The notes under the pieces: model-generated
Told to the model about the DNA's origin: nothing
The model's input: the letters and a program-made list of their open reading frames with translations, nothing else
The model's database searches: none
DNA from: Hirudinaria manillensis
Lineage: Eukaryota > Annelida > Clitellata > Hirudinida > Hirudinidae
DNA length: 64,000 nucleotides
Direction of reading: 5' to 3'
Assembly: GCA_034509925.1 (NCBI GenBank)
Contig: CM067526.1
Location: 5,443,501 to 5,507,500 of the forward strand
Part shown: positions 21,601 through 34,363 of the stretch, piece by piece
How the letters are laid out: every line of letters begins with the position of its first letter
Position numbering within the stretch: position 1 is the first letter of the stretch
Program-made: the position numbers and the translations under genes

Positions 21601-22812
21601 ACGCCCCAGGAAGAAATTATTAGATTATTGACCTTAAATAGACTCGGGATATTCCGCGCATCCTTGTTCTCTCTCGACTGAATGACCATTATTAACTTAT
21701 TGAGGTTAACAAACGCTTACGGTTTGGTATATTCTCGACCCGATAAGCATTATTACATGTCGATAAAAAAAAGATGAAAAGAAAGTTATGTTTATTTAAT
21801 ATATAACATCTGTTATGTCGTAGATGTTTCTTCCTAACATTTAATAAGATCTAAATTTATGTTAATTGTTCTGCTGGTTTGAGGGTTGGTTATTTATTCC
21901 CACAACGATAAGAAACTGAGAATCAAGCATATAAGAAATATACCGATTTACTATGTTAAAAAATTTCGATTTAAAGTACGACCTTCTTTGACTTCTTAAT
22001 AATAATATTCTGATGACAACTAATCTTAAATTGTAAGTTCATAATCAAATAGGTTTAACCCTATGTTCAGCCATAACACATTAGACTTGCAGTGTTTTAA
22101 CACAAAATTATTATTCACATATTTTTCGATTTTTGTGACTAAAATTTAAATTAAGATTTCTTGCGATTACTAGCAGAAATAAGTAAAAAGGAAATAATTT
22201 CTTATTAAATCAGTAACCTATTGATGATTATGGGGTGAAAATACAATTTGGAAGACATTAAACCAGGTTTAAAAGATCCAAGTGCTGAGCAGAAATCATA
22301 TTTTTCATTCGAGGTTTTCATTGAAATGATCCGTGATCTGAAACATTAGATTTCTTCATTTCATCAATCCAGTCTCAATTAGTGCACTTCCCCTTCCAAT
22401 AAAGTTGGTCGTTTCTTGTGCAATCAGTCAGTCACCATGGCGATACGAAACATAGTGAGATCATTCAGTCGAAACTTCGCCATGAATATCCAACTGATTG
22501 GAAAAACCTGCTGATTCAAAATTTATCGGATATCCAGCAATCAATAAATGAATAAAGGTTATGAAATAGGTTAGGAATATTGTAATAACCCGTTCATGAG
22601 TCTCTCGTTCAACATTAATAAATGAGATAATGGCGAGAATTCTTATGTTTTGAGCACGAGGTATACTTTTTTGTTGCCGCTTCATCGATTCAGGGTGGAA
22701 TGAAATTATTGTGGATATTGCTATTGACGTTGTTTTAGGCTTTCCTATAGGAGCAGTTGCTTTTGTTTTTTCCTTTGCGATTTTTCTACTCGTTGTTCCT
22801 CTATTTTGCTGT

Positions 22813-25800
22813 TCAAATCTTTCCGCTTAGGAAGTTTTTCTTGGTGTAGATCAATAAATTTTTCGCGTATTCATCCGATTCTATCGCATATGTGTTCAAA
22901 TTGAACTTTGTTCTCATCGGTGGATAAATCACCTCAACGTCACCTTGGTACGGCCTCCACAACACCACCTTTAAAAGCGTCATGAAATGTTCTTTAAAAA
23001 TATCCTTTTATATTCATTTGTTTATGATTTTTATGTCCATTTTATAAAAACAAATATCAAGATGAAAGATGATGAAAGAGAATCATTTGCTTAGCACTAA
23101 AGTACCGAATGATGTACTACTAGTCCGAGATAACGTTCAACTAGCGTCTAATTAATATCGATTAGTTTCAATCCAACCCCCCCCCCCCCAAAAAAAAAAA
23201 CGACACGACAGTGCAAGAACTAGCGAAAAAAAAGTATCCTTCGGCTTCGTTCACCTTTGACCTCCCGGAGATACTACTGAGAAAAAAGTTAGCAGTTTTT
23301 CTAAAGCTTACAAAGAACAGAGTTAACAGAAGAGATTCTAATGCCAAAAGTAGAGAATTGTTTTCATTCTTTTGATTCAGTGAGAATTTCACTACGTGGC
23401 AAGAAAATCAGAACTATGTCATTGTTAATTACAATTCATGGTCAGCCAGAATATAATGAAAATAATAAGAACGAAGTCTCATAAACATTTCCTTTATTAC
23501 AATAACACGAAGACTGACTTGATACCATGGATCAGATAATGATAGAGGGTGTATCGCTAAAATTATGACAAGAAAATACCCGAGGGTTCACCAATTAGTG
23601 TGTTTTATCATTTTGAACACGAAATCGTTTGACAATTAAATTAAACGTAACAGATGTAACCAATGATCGTTCAATGTTATTGTAAATATAAAGACAAATC
23701 ATATTTTTTGTATTGGGGATTAAGAAAATTGTAACTTACCTGAGCAGTGTTACAAGTCGGAGCGCTTAGTGCGTAGCATTTTAGACGATTGGTTTGATGC
23801 TTAGGCACAGATCTCGGGCATTGCTGAAAACGTGGTCCTATTAGCTTAGACCTCTTACCCACAGGTTTGTTTATATCAACGTCGATAGCCATCTCAATGG
23901 ACCACTCTAGGGTTTTCAAGACTTGGTAAACACCCTTTTTGACGTCTTTTAAAGCTAAGTAAGTGAAGAATTTTTGCTTTCTGTACACAAACGTCAAGTT
24001 TGGTGGTGGTTTGAATTGTCTATTCGGGACGGTCCAGGTAGTCTATTAATATAATAAGTTGTTCAATTAATAATTTTGAAAATAAGCTTTTCAACTTACA
24101 AAGTAGAATCTGCAGAAAATTCGAATCAACTGATTAACAAAGCTAAAGTTTTTTTTAACATTTGTGTTGTGGCAACATGTAACACTGTTTGGTCCCGGTA
24201 GCTATCGCCCATTGTTTGATACGCATTAAGTTTACATTAAAAGTACATTCTTTTATGGATTACTTGGATTCCGAGATCCAGGTGAAGAGATTTATTACAT
24301 TCAAACTCATAAATTAGTTATTAATTCATTCAGTATTCACTTCCAAATGCCAATAAATTACTTCTCAATTTTCTAATTAATAGACCCAAAATTATACTGT
24401 TGAAACGATTGGGTAAAGCCTACATTAGTGTGTAAGCTGTCCTCCATGAATACAGTCCTGACGATTTTACCACTCGTTGGTCCCTGAACGTCGGTTACCA
24501 TAGTCGTTGCTCCGTACCAAGGAAATTGCGCGCCACATGCATCACTTATCATGTCGTATTTTCCATTTACAAGTTCCGGAATTTCTGCACTCACTCTTTA
24601 ACAGAATTAGGCAGTTGAAGAACATTAAATGATTTAAATTAATTAAAAAAAAGTAATTTCACTTTTTTAGCTTTTAAGAGTTACTACATGACAGTGTCAG
24701 AATCAAATATTTTATGATTAAATTAAGGAATGAAATGATAAAATTAATGGGTCATTAGAAATACACTCAAAATGGCATAGAAAATGGAGAATACTTACAT
24801 ACCCACATTACCATATACGCAAACTAGAGTCATCTCTGTACAAACTTGGATAAATCCGATTTGGGCATGAGCTCCAGGTAGGAATCTAGGAATTTCGACG
24901 GTGGCGGAAGCTCTATTTTAAAGCAATTCACTTTTAATTTTAGCAGGAAATCGTCTAATTTATTTCAAATTTGTTATTGCTTAATATATAATTTGGTTAA
25001 ATTGATATTTAAAAAGAAAAAACTTTATCCCAGCAACATACAATTTCTTATTTACCATCGACTTATGTTAATTTTGTTATATATAATACACCAAGATAAG
25101 AATTTATATTGAATTTTTAATTGATAGTATTTAAACATAAAGAAATAAAATTTTGAGCCATTTGGGCCGTAGGCCCAAATATACACTGCGATTCCAATAA
25201 AAAAACTTTTTATCGGATTTTCTTGTTCTAAATCCTGATGTTTGTTCCTTTTAAATTGGAAATGCTATATACAAACATGTAATTCAATCAGACATACAAA
25301 ATTCGACTTAGTCGCTTCAGTGGTGACTTTGCACACAGCAAAAGCCATTCATCACTCTTTCATGGAAACATCAGCGATCGCCATAAAATCAGCTCCCTTC
25401 AACACAATTGAAGCTGAGGCATGGTTCAGAATATCATTCACAATGCTCATGCACAGATATCAGTGAGCTCGACAATATTTCATCGTGACCTGACGGCCCT
25501 TCACCCGAACATCAACGCTTAGATTGACACAGACAAGAGTCAATGAATTACGACGCCTTCATGTCTCAGGTAGTGAGCCAGTTTGCCAATTTACACGGAG
25601 CGGATAAGTTGCTTTAAGACATATCCACTCTCTATAAAACCGTCGCAACATCTACGTAATCTGAGACAGATGGTCAAAAAGATTGGAACTACCGAAGACT
25701 TGGCGCGGAATTGTTTGCAAAAGTCATTGCCCAGAGATGTTGCATTAGTTATTGCCGCTCAGAAAAGCATGGTATTGGAGGATTTGGGGAAACTATCCGA

Positions 25801-28353
25801 TGAGCTTGTTGGACTCAAACAATATCAATGTCAACAATGACAACTAGTACAATTACCAACCGACGCACCCAAATATATCAAACACTGACTTTCGATCTCG
25901 AAACACTGACAAAAGGTTTGGACCCATTTACCCCGAGCTAGAGACTCAAGGCCTACCAATCTCAAATTTATTGTAGTCATATCTTCTCGTCCCTGGTGCT
26001 CCTGATAAAGGGAATGTCCGAATGGTTTGCTCATGTGACGTCTCACCAGCATCCCAATAGTCGGAAAACTAGAGACAACCTGGTTGCAACCCTCATAGGT
26101 CCCATTACCCTCTGCATATCACTGTTTAAAATAACGAAAACTATGTATCACAAATTCTCATCCCTGGCGAACACTGGCTCTGACATATTCTCCATCATTT
26201 TTTACCGTAACAGTATACATCCGTGAAACAAACGTCCGACTCACCACTGCCAATGGGAAGGCGTTTTGATGTACGGGAAGAGGTTACGCTCAAACTGAGC
26301 AGTGGAGATCTACGAAAGGAATTCACCTGGACAGTTGTTATGACTAACTACACAGCCCACACTTAGCTAAGACTTTACGATTAACCACCCTCTCTTGTCT
26401 CAACCACAAACTTTAGAGTAAGCCAAGACAAGTTGAGTTTTACTCGAAAAGATCGTCCAAATTAACGTATTCAGTTTCTTTTTTTTTTTTAGAAAACTGC
26501 TGGCGATATACTCATCCTTCATCCAATTCGACAACATTATTGAAAGGCAGGATTGTTCACCTCTTCACATATCACAAATCAATGCGTCAAGCATTTCAAT
26601 CAGACAGGAACCAAATACACGTACTCAGCAGCGACGCCTGTCCACAATTTCCAAGCATGTCTCAGAGATGCATCACATAAAAGGGGCTGGAAATATGGTA
26701 GCAAACATTCTCTCCAGACAAGTCAATTCTATATATCTGAATCCATAACATTAATTATTTCAAGATATTTTTGGCCTAAAATGTATGTGCAGTTAAGACG
26801 ATGGGTAAACTGCTGTTTGAATTGTTAGAAAACCAAAGTCATTCCTCACAACAGGAACGTTCCACAGGACTCTTTGTACCTGTTTAGAGATCGATTCCAT
26901 ACTGTTCACATGGACATTGTTAGACCCTTGAAATCCTCAATAAGTTGGATCATAGTTCATCTTTTAGACACCGTATATTCATGTGACGTTCATTGACAGA
27001 GCAACTCGCTGGTTTGAATGTGCCCCGGTCTTGTCCGTCACGAATGCCGAGGTTTCCTTAGCCCTCTTGATTAGCAGATATGGCTTACCATCACATTAAA
27101 GACAGTCAGTTCAAAAATATTCTTCTACAAGTATTTTCTCACTAAATTGCTTTTCAACGTTTACGTGCTGTTGCTTATCACACTCATCTAATGAAGAGAA
27201 TGAACGCTTTCATCGCACTCAAGACAACACTCATAATGTAGGAATGAAAAATGGTCCCTCCATTAATTTATTTGGCGCTGAACAAGGTAACTCTATATTT
27301 TATATTGGCTCAGATATCCTTATGCTCATATATTCTTCCATCAGTTAATTAGAGATTTATTGTATCTAACTCCAATTAAATCATATTATAATAATATCAT
27401 TTTTTATTATAATCACAATGTTTTACAGTAATTAAAAAAAATTATGCCACATATCAAATAGACACGATACTTAAAATATTTGCGGCATGCAGAAAATATT
27501 TGGTATTTTAATATAATTAAATAACCTAAACGTATATCAATGTAGTACTGGGGCACTCGGGTGCCCATATTACTCGGTGTCAGTGAGTATCGCAAAATCT
27601 TCCTTTAATGCCGCGTATATTTTAAGTATTATTTCCCTTTGGTATGCAGCTTTTTTTTTTGGTTTCCGGGGAAGATGTTTATGGACGAACTCACTTCCCC
27701 TATATATTACGACACTCATAAACTATATCAGAAAATAAATTAAAGAATAAGCATTTAATTAGAATAAATATTGTTTAACCAAATTAATAACATATTAAAA
27801 ATTTTTATTGATTGATTAGAAGATAAAGTGTTTTGAAGTTCGAATATATAATGTGATCATCTGAAGTGCTATCATGTTAATTATCACCTAGCTTTAATTT
27901 AGCCATTAGCCACTTTTGAATCTTGTGGAATTACCTGAATATATCATGCTTATGCAATTATCCAGCCATCAGGTAATCTAAGCACAATATAATTAATAAA
28001 ATAACTTCAAAAGATATGAAATCGCTCACAAATAATATTTACGAACTTCGCTTGGAGAACAATTCTGTGTTCGAGAGTTTTGAATTGATTTGGAATGTAA
28101 ATGGTTGAAATAAGATATCGTGCATTATTAACTACATTAGCATCACGATCAGCATCACTGCCATTTCTTAAATAATAAACCTGAAGCATGGCGAGCTAAT
28201 ATGAAGTAATTTATCGTCGTCTTGGAGGATGGTCATACTTTCGTCGATTCCGGCTTTAAATTGATGAAAGTTTATATCCGAAGCCTTCACTGGAGGCTGA
28301 TAATTCTTGATAGGACCCCAAGCCATGTTCATCGAATATCCGGATTCAATTTT
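22813..28353 (-). CDS. FAM78-like unit C (core exons A-E intact, exon U deleted)
   Basis: Exons: A 28181-28353, B 24799-24912, C 24424-24589, D 23740-24042, E 22813-22968. All are open, with matching phases: A ends after two bases of Arg, B after two bases of Ile, and C and D on codon boundaries. The protein core reads PCFRASATVEIPRF, IGFIQVCTEMTLV, AEIPELVNGKYDMISDACGA, FPWYGATTMVTDVQGPT, TTWTVPNRQFKPPPNLTFVY, MAIDVDINKPVGKRSKLIGP, CYALSAPTCNTAQVVLWRPY, ending FLSGKI. Exon U is removed by a deletion of about 490 bp at 28795, and exon T has lost its AG acceptor. Expression would need the internal start at MAWGP (ATG about 28326). The 3.3-kb A-B intron contains a Gypsy remnant. Confidence 0.7.
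25240..27120 (+). mobile_element. Gypsy-like retrotransposon remnant (Gag and integrase pieces)
   Basis: Gag-like pieces come first: FNTIEAEAWFRISFTMLMHR (25400-25463), then SIKPSQHLRNLRQMVKKIG and LQKSLPRDVALVIA with LGKLSDELVGL (25630-25830). Scraps follow, then integrase: SRYFWPKMYVQLRRWVNCCL (26757-26820), a zinc/core transition, HTVHMDIV (about 26905) and FIDRATRWFECAPV (26990-27035). Many frameshifts are present, and RT and LTRs are not seen. It lies in the A-B intron of unit C. Confidence 0.75.
27130..27300 (+). repeat. Dispersed repeat, copy 2 (homologous to 19690-19870)
   Basis: See 19690-19870. Here it follows the integrase remnant directly, so it may be the 3' end of that element. 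Confidence 0.55.
27301..27790. other. AT-rich intron sequence without recognisable features
   Basis: No coding segment or repeat family recognised, apart from short A/T runs. Part of the unit C A-B intron. Confidence 0.4.
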
Positions 28354-28689
28354 CTGCAAACTCGAAGTGATTCCGGATGACTCAGTCTGTTCTACCTCCC
28401 GCTAAATTTCCTGGAGGTAAATATGTTACCGGGATTTCACTATTCGTGATTCCGTAATTTTCTGAGAAAAGCGAGGCATGGGTAGAGGACTTCGAAATAT
28501 ACCTTTCCAAACACATTTGTCCTTAATCAGGCATATTACTAATGGCAACAAAGAATTTATGATGGATTTTGACGAGATATGTTCTTGAAAGTATGTTTCA
28601 TTATTAAATAGAATTATGCCGAAATGTTCTGGCTTGAGTTTGTTAGATTAGATCTTAAAATCGGTCTGTTCATCTTCGTTTTGAAGATT

Positions 28690-28796
28690 AGTTGACTTGG
28701 TTGATGGCCGATCGAGGGAATCCCTCCAGAGCAAATTGAAATTCCTGGACCTGATGCTCCTCAAGTGGTTGAAGTTACAATGTGCAGAGTTTTTTT
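28690..28796 (-). pseudogene. Exon U remnant of unit C at a deletion junction
   Basis: Sequence matches unit G downstream of exon U up to tgcagagt and then jumps to tttttcaacatcttcg, which in unit G lies about 490 bp further on. All of the acidic coding part of exon U is missing. Both sides share a short T-rich match, consistent with microhomology-mediated deletion. Confidence 0.65.
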
Positions 28797-30249
28797 TCAA
28801 CATCTTCGTTATGACGTCGTCGAAGTTTTGCTTACGTGTACATTGAAATATTTGCAGTAGTAAGGTAATTTCGATATCATTCCCCCAAATTGATGTTCAA
28901 TAATGTCCTAATAGTTGCCTTGCAATATATTTAATTTCCAAACCAAATTAGAGACCGAAAATATGAAAATGATTATAATAGTTTCGGGAGGACTCTCGAA
29001 CGAAAGCATTTTTGTTCACGATAAAGCATTGAGCACCTCCATCATTTGTATATAGTTTGAACAAGACATTTATGGATAAATGCTTAATGATTTCAAAACT
29101 GATTTATTTAAATGTGTTACGACCAATACAAGCTAAACACACCAGGAATTAGTAGATTATTGACCATAAATAGACTCAGGTTATTCCTCACATCCTCTCT
29201 CTCGATTTAATGACCATGATTAGCTTATTGAGGTTATTAAGTGCTTACAATTTGATATATTCTCGATCCCATAAGCATTCTTAAAAGTTAAAAAAACTAA
29301 AGATAAAGTTTTATTTTGTTTCGCTTCTGCTGCTTTGTCGTAGATGGTTTTTCTAATACTTAACCAGATGTAAATTTAAATTAATTAATTATTCTGCTTA
29401 GTTTAGGGTTCTTAATTTATGCCCGCCACTATAATTTGAGAATCAAGCATATAAATAATCGTTGACTTCATAATAATAATGTACTCATCTTAACTCGAAA
29501 GGTTAATTTTATAATCAAATAAGTTTAACCCTATAGTCAGCCATACCACATTAGATTTGCAGTGTTTTAACACAAAATTATTATTCACATATTTTTCGAT
29601 TTTTGTGACTAAAATTTAAATAATGATTTCTTGCGTTAACAAGAAGAAATCAAGTAAAAAGGAAATAATTTCTTATTAAATCAGTAACCTATTGATGATT
29701 ATGGAGTGAAAATAAAATTTGGAAGACATTAAACCAGGTTTAAAAGATCCAAGTGCTGATCAGAAATCATGGTTTTCATTCGAGGTTTCCATTGAAATGA
29801 TCAGTGATCTGAAACATTAGATTTCTTCATTTCATCAATCCAGTCTCAATTAGTGCACTTCCCCTTCCAATAAAGTTGATCGTTTCTTGTGCAATCAGTC
29901 AGTCACAATACGAAGCATACGAAGCATAGTGAGATCAACATTCAGTCGAAACCTTGCCATGAATATCCAACTTATTGGAAAAACCTGTTGATGAGTAACC
30001 TGCTGATTCAAAATATATCGGATATTGTCCAGCAATCAATAAATGAATAAAGGTTATGAAATAGGAATATGAACCTGTTCATGAATCTCTCGTTCATCAT
30101 TCAAAAAATAAAAAGAAAATGGCGAGAACCACAGCTAGTAATTCTTCAACATCTTAGAACCTCAGTGAAATATTAATTCTTATGTTTTGAGAACGAGGTA
30201 TTCCCTTTTGGCGTCGCTTCGTCGCTTCTTTGTTCCTCTTTTTTGCTGT

Positions 30250-33200
30250 TCAAATGTTGCCGCTTAGGAAATTTTCCTTGGTGTATTGCAACAATTTTTT
30301 CGAGTGTTCATCCGATTCAATCGCATATTTTTTCAAATCGAACCTCGTGCTCACCGGTGGATGAATCACATCAACGTCACCGTGGTACGGTCTCCACAAC
30401 ACCACCTTAAAAAGCGTCGTGAAAAGTTCTTTAAAAAATTCTTTTTAAATTTATCTGTTTATGATTCTTATGTTCATAATGTAAAAATGCATCAGCCAGA
30501 ATATCGTGAAAATAATAAGAACTAAACATTTCCTCTATTACAATAACATAAAGGCTGACTTGATACCATAGATCAGATGATGATAGATGATGTATCGCTA
30601 AAATTATGACAAAAAATAGCTGAGGGTTCACCAATTAGTGTGTTTTATCACTTTGAACTAAAGTGTTTGACAATTAAATTAAACGTAACAGATGTAACCA
30701 ATTATCGTTCAATGTTATCATAAATATAAAGACAAATCAGATTTTTTATATTGAGGACTATGCAAATTGTAGCTTACCTGAGCATTGTTACATGTCGGAG
30801 CGCTAAGTGCGCAGCATTGTAGACGAGGTTTTAGAAATTTTGGCAGAACTTTTGGACATTGCTGATTATTTGGTCCTAATAACGTATGCCTCTTACCCAC
30901 AGGTTTGTTTATATCAACTTCGATAGCCATCTTCATGGACCATTCTAGGCTTTTTATGATTTGGTAGACATTATTTTTGACGTCTTTTAAGGCTAAGTAA
31001 TTGTTGAATTTCTGCTTTCTGTACACAAACGTCAAGTTTGGTGGTGGTGTGAATTGTCTTTTCGGTACGGTCCAGCAAGACTATTAATATAGAAGTTGTT
31101 CCATTAACAATTTTGAAAATGAGCTTTTCAATTTAAAAGCTGATTAACAAAGCAAGTTTTGTAGTAACACTACTCTGGTCTCTGTAGCTGTCGCCCACTG
31201 TTTGACCCGCATTAAGATTATATTAAAAGTACATTCTTAATCCCGAAATCCAAGTGAAGTGATTTATATCATTCAAACTGATAAATCAGTTATTAATTTT
31301 CTAGTATTCACTTCCAAATAAGTTACTTCTCAATTTCCTGATTAATGGACCTAAAATTATACTTTTGAAACGATTGGGTAAAGCCTACATTATTGACCAA
31401 GCTGTCATCCATGAATACAGTCCTGACGATTTTACCCCTTGTTGGTCCCTGAACGTCGGTGACCTCAGTCGTGTCACCGTTCCAAGGAAAGTTCCTGCCA
31501 CATGAATCGTTCATCATAGGGTATTTTCCAGTTACAAGCTCCGGAATTTCCACACTCACTCTTTAACGGAATTTGGCGGTTGAAGAAAATTAAATGATTT
31601 AAAGTAACTTGAAATATTTTCACTTTCAAAATCAAATAGCTTATGGAATAAATAAATTATGGAATGAAATGATAAAAGTATTGAGTAATTTGGGATACGC
31701 CCAAAATGGCATAGAAAATGGAGAATACTTACATTCCTACATCACCATATACGCAAACTATAGTCATCTCTGTACAAACTTGGATCCATCCGATTTGGAT
31801 GTTTGCTCCCTTTTGCAATTTAGGAATTTCGACGGTGGCGGAAGCCCTATTTTAAAGCAATTCACTCGTAATTTTTTGGAGGAAATCTTCTAATTCATTT
31901 CAAATTCGTAATTGCTTAATAGATAATGCGGTTAAATCGAAAGTTAAAACTTTATCCCAGCAACATACAAATTCTAATTTCCCAGTTCCCTTATTTCGAG
32001 TTGACAATTTTGTTTTATGTTGTTGGATCCCTGGATCCAGATAATTAATGAATAATTAATAAAAATAATGAATAAAAATTATATCGCGAATTTATTAATT
32101 AACATTCAGGATACTATTTAGATTCTTTTGATATGAATCTCGACAAATAGTGTAATAAGGAAAGGAGAGCGAGGATGAGAGAGACAGCGGACTTCAAGAC
32201 TTGGACAATTAGGAATTGCAGATCTTCCAAGACATCTTTAGGGGATCCAAGAGTAACCAAGATGGAGGCTTAGTTAGTTGAAATATGACGGATGACATTG
32301 ATCTTGGAAGAATTGTACATGCCTCAAGTGAGGCAAGAATTGAGAAATCGAGACCAGAATTGGAAAGGCACGAAAGCTGAGATACAGGAGTGACCTGGGA
32401 CATGGCTGACAGAGGATGGCCATGACCCGTAGGAATACGAATTCGAGGATCCATTTTATCAAAAAAATGAGTTTCATGTATTTCTGAAGGACAGCATTGC
32501 TGAGTTGAGGAAGAGTTTTGGAGGCTCTTTGGAAGACACATTGGTATTGTATCAAGTTGCTTCGATGGTTTCGTGTGAAAACTACACCGTAAAGAGTTCT
32601 GATGGAAGCACTTTTGAATAGAGCAAAGTGATGCTCCATGTTGTGGGAAAGTAGAGGAGAAACTCTGCGAAATGGGTGGCAAAGAAGGACAAATCAGACC
32701 TGTGGCTATGGATGTAGTTTCTGGCACCATTGAGATGGAATCATTCGTTGGCACATCCGACCGCAGTGCGTGCGCTTCTCCGGAAAACTGTCCTTATGGC
32801 GAGGGAAGTTTTGGGCAACCATGAAGCGGATGAGACTTGCGACGTACTGGCGATTGAAACTAGCGATTTCATCGCAGCCCCTATTGGATATGGAATGCGT
32901 GGAGAGTTGTTCAAGTGGATGAGATCGCTGGTAGAGCATTTTGAATCACCAATAGAGCCAATAGACTCGCCAATCGAACCCACGGAATCACCGGATCAGA
33001 TGGAATCATCAGCAGAATCACTAGAGCCATCGGAAGAGCAATACGAATCATCGACAGAACTTAGAGAGCTCAAGTAGTCAATAGATGAGCAAGTAGATAT
33101 ACCATCGGAGCCCATGGAATCAGCTAAACCAGTGGAGCTTTCAGATGTTTCAGCTCCATTAGAGATAACAGAATGGAGTACTCAGGATTTTGGAAATGAT

Positions 33201-33980
33201 GAGAGAGAAACTAGCATCACAGTCAGCATCACTGCCAAATCTTAAATAATAAACCTGAAATATGGTGAGCTAATAAGAAGTGCAGCATCGTCATCTTGGA
33301 GGACATTAAAACTCTTGTCGATTCCGAACTTAAATTTTTGAAGCTTTATGCCTGAAGCCTTCACTGGAGGCTCATAATTAGCCACAGGCCCCCAAGCCAT
33401 GTTCTTCAAAGATCCGGATTCAATTTTCAGCTAACTCGAAGTGATTCCGGACGACTTAGCCTGTTCCACATCCAGCTAACATTTCCTGGAGGTAAATCTA
33501 TTACCGGGATTTACTATTCGTGATTCCGTAATTTTCTGAAACGCAAGGCGTGGGTAGAGGACATCGAAATCTACCTCTCCAAAGACTTTTGTAACACATT
33601 TGACCACGACTTGATTTGGTTTGACATCTTACAAATAATTTATGATGGAGCTTGACTAGATATCTTGTTGAAGGTATGTTTCATTATTCAATAGAATTCT
33701 GTTTCGACAAGTGCTGGTTTGAGATTGTTGGATTACATCCTAAAATTGAAATTCCTGGACCTGATGCTCCTCAAGTGGTTGAAGTTACAATGTGCAGAGT
33801 TGAAAAGTTTTTGTCAGCTTCTATGCCTGGTCTCTTGCTACCGTATTTTAAACGATCGGAAAAAGATGATTCGTCGTAATCTTCAATACAATCCGAATTG
33901 GAATCATGCATGTCATTCACTTGAAAAGCTTCACATCCCCGTCCACTAGGAGGTGTCCAGTCATTGACTCGCATGCTCAT
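30250..33980 (-). CDS. FAM78-like unit B
   Basis: Exons: U 33789-33980, T 33505-33570, A 33255-33430, B 31733-31846, C 31389-31554, D 30778-31080, E 30250-30405. U, A, B, C, D and E are open and join in phase, giving 368 residues if T is skipped. T keeps splice sites and a length of 66 nt, but a 2-base deletion and a later 1-base deletion put TAG and TAA in its frame, so T must be skipped or the product truncated. Exon A uses TAG|CTG one codon upstream of the family acceptor. Core motifs: PYFRASATVEIPKLQKG, IQIGWIQVCTEM, NFPWNGDTTEVTDVQGPT (PWNG where relatives have PWYG), LTFVYRKQKFNNYLALK, NKPVGKRHTLLGP, VVLWRPYHGDVDV. The A-B intron contains an LTR fragment and an unknown insert. Confidence 0.7.
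32023..32240 (+). repeat. Partial LTR (SAP-Gag Gypsy-like family)
   Basis: It begins TGTTGGATCCCTGGATCCAG and follows the family LTR with small indels as far as ttccaagacatcttt. The 3' end (CCCCGGGTTATTACA) is missing. An unrelated segment follows. Confidence 0.7.
32241..33200 (+). other. Unidentified insert with an acidic Ser/Pro/Glu repeat ORF (32730-33077)
   Basis: The insert lies between the partial LTR and exon A of unit B and is absent from other units. Its clearest plus-strand frame (115 codons) reads NHEADETCDVLAIETSDF, then MRGELFKWMRSLVEHF, then short repeats ESPIEPIDSPIEP. The continuation is rich in similar repeats but has stops. I do not recognise the family. It may be body sequence of the neighbouring LTR element (a Gag tail) or another transposon. 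Confidence 0.35.
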
Positions 33981-34298
33981 TAGGTGTACTCCTAACTTGA
34001 CTGGTAAGGAATCGAGAAATTTGATGTCCTCGACGTTCGATCAACCGCTCATCTTTCTAATCAGCATGATTCTCAGCATGGGTCAAATTCCACACATTTG
34101 TTTGTCCCGGATTTTTGGCAGATTATTTGTTATTAAAAGCAGGAACTGAACTTGAACGTCATTCAAGACTTGAAATTAGCATGTTGTTCAAATCTTTTAG
34201 TAAGGTTATTAAAGACAATGTTTAAATTGTTTTAAATGAGCAGATATTATTAAGTTCAATAAGTAAGAGGTGTTATTTCTTTTTCAACATCTTCGTTA

Positions 34299-34306
34299 TG
34301 ACGTCA
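34299..34306. promoter_or_regulatory. CRE palindrome upstream of unit B
   Basis: Perfect TGACGTCA about 320 bp upstream of the exon U ATG, flanked by gttA and TCGAAG as at 21290. Confidence 0.45.
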
Positions 34307-34363
34307 TCGAAGCTTTGCCGACGTGTACATTGAAATATTTATATTAGTAAGTTCATTTCGATA

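Noticed and set aside
23185..23215. Poly-C/poly-A run as a possible assembly gap filler
   Set aside because: Flanks match the equivalent spacer of other units, so it is an ordinary homopolymer expansion.
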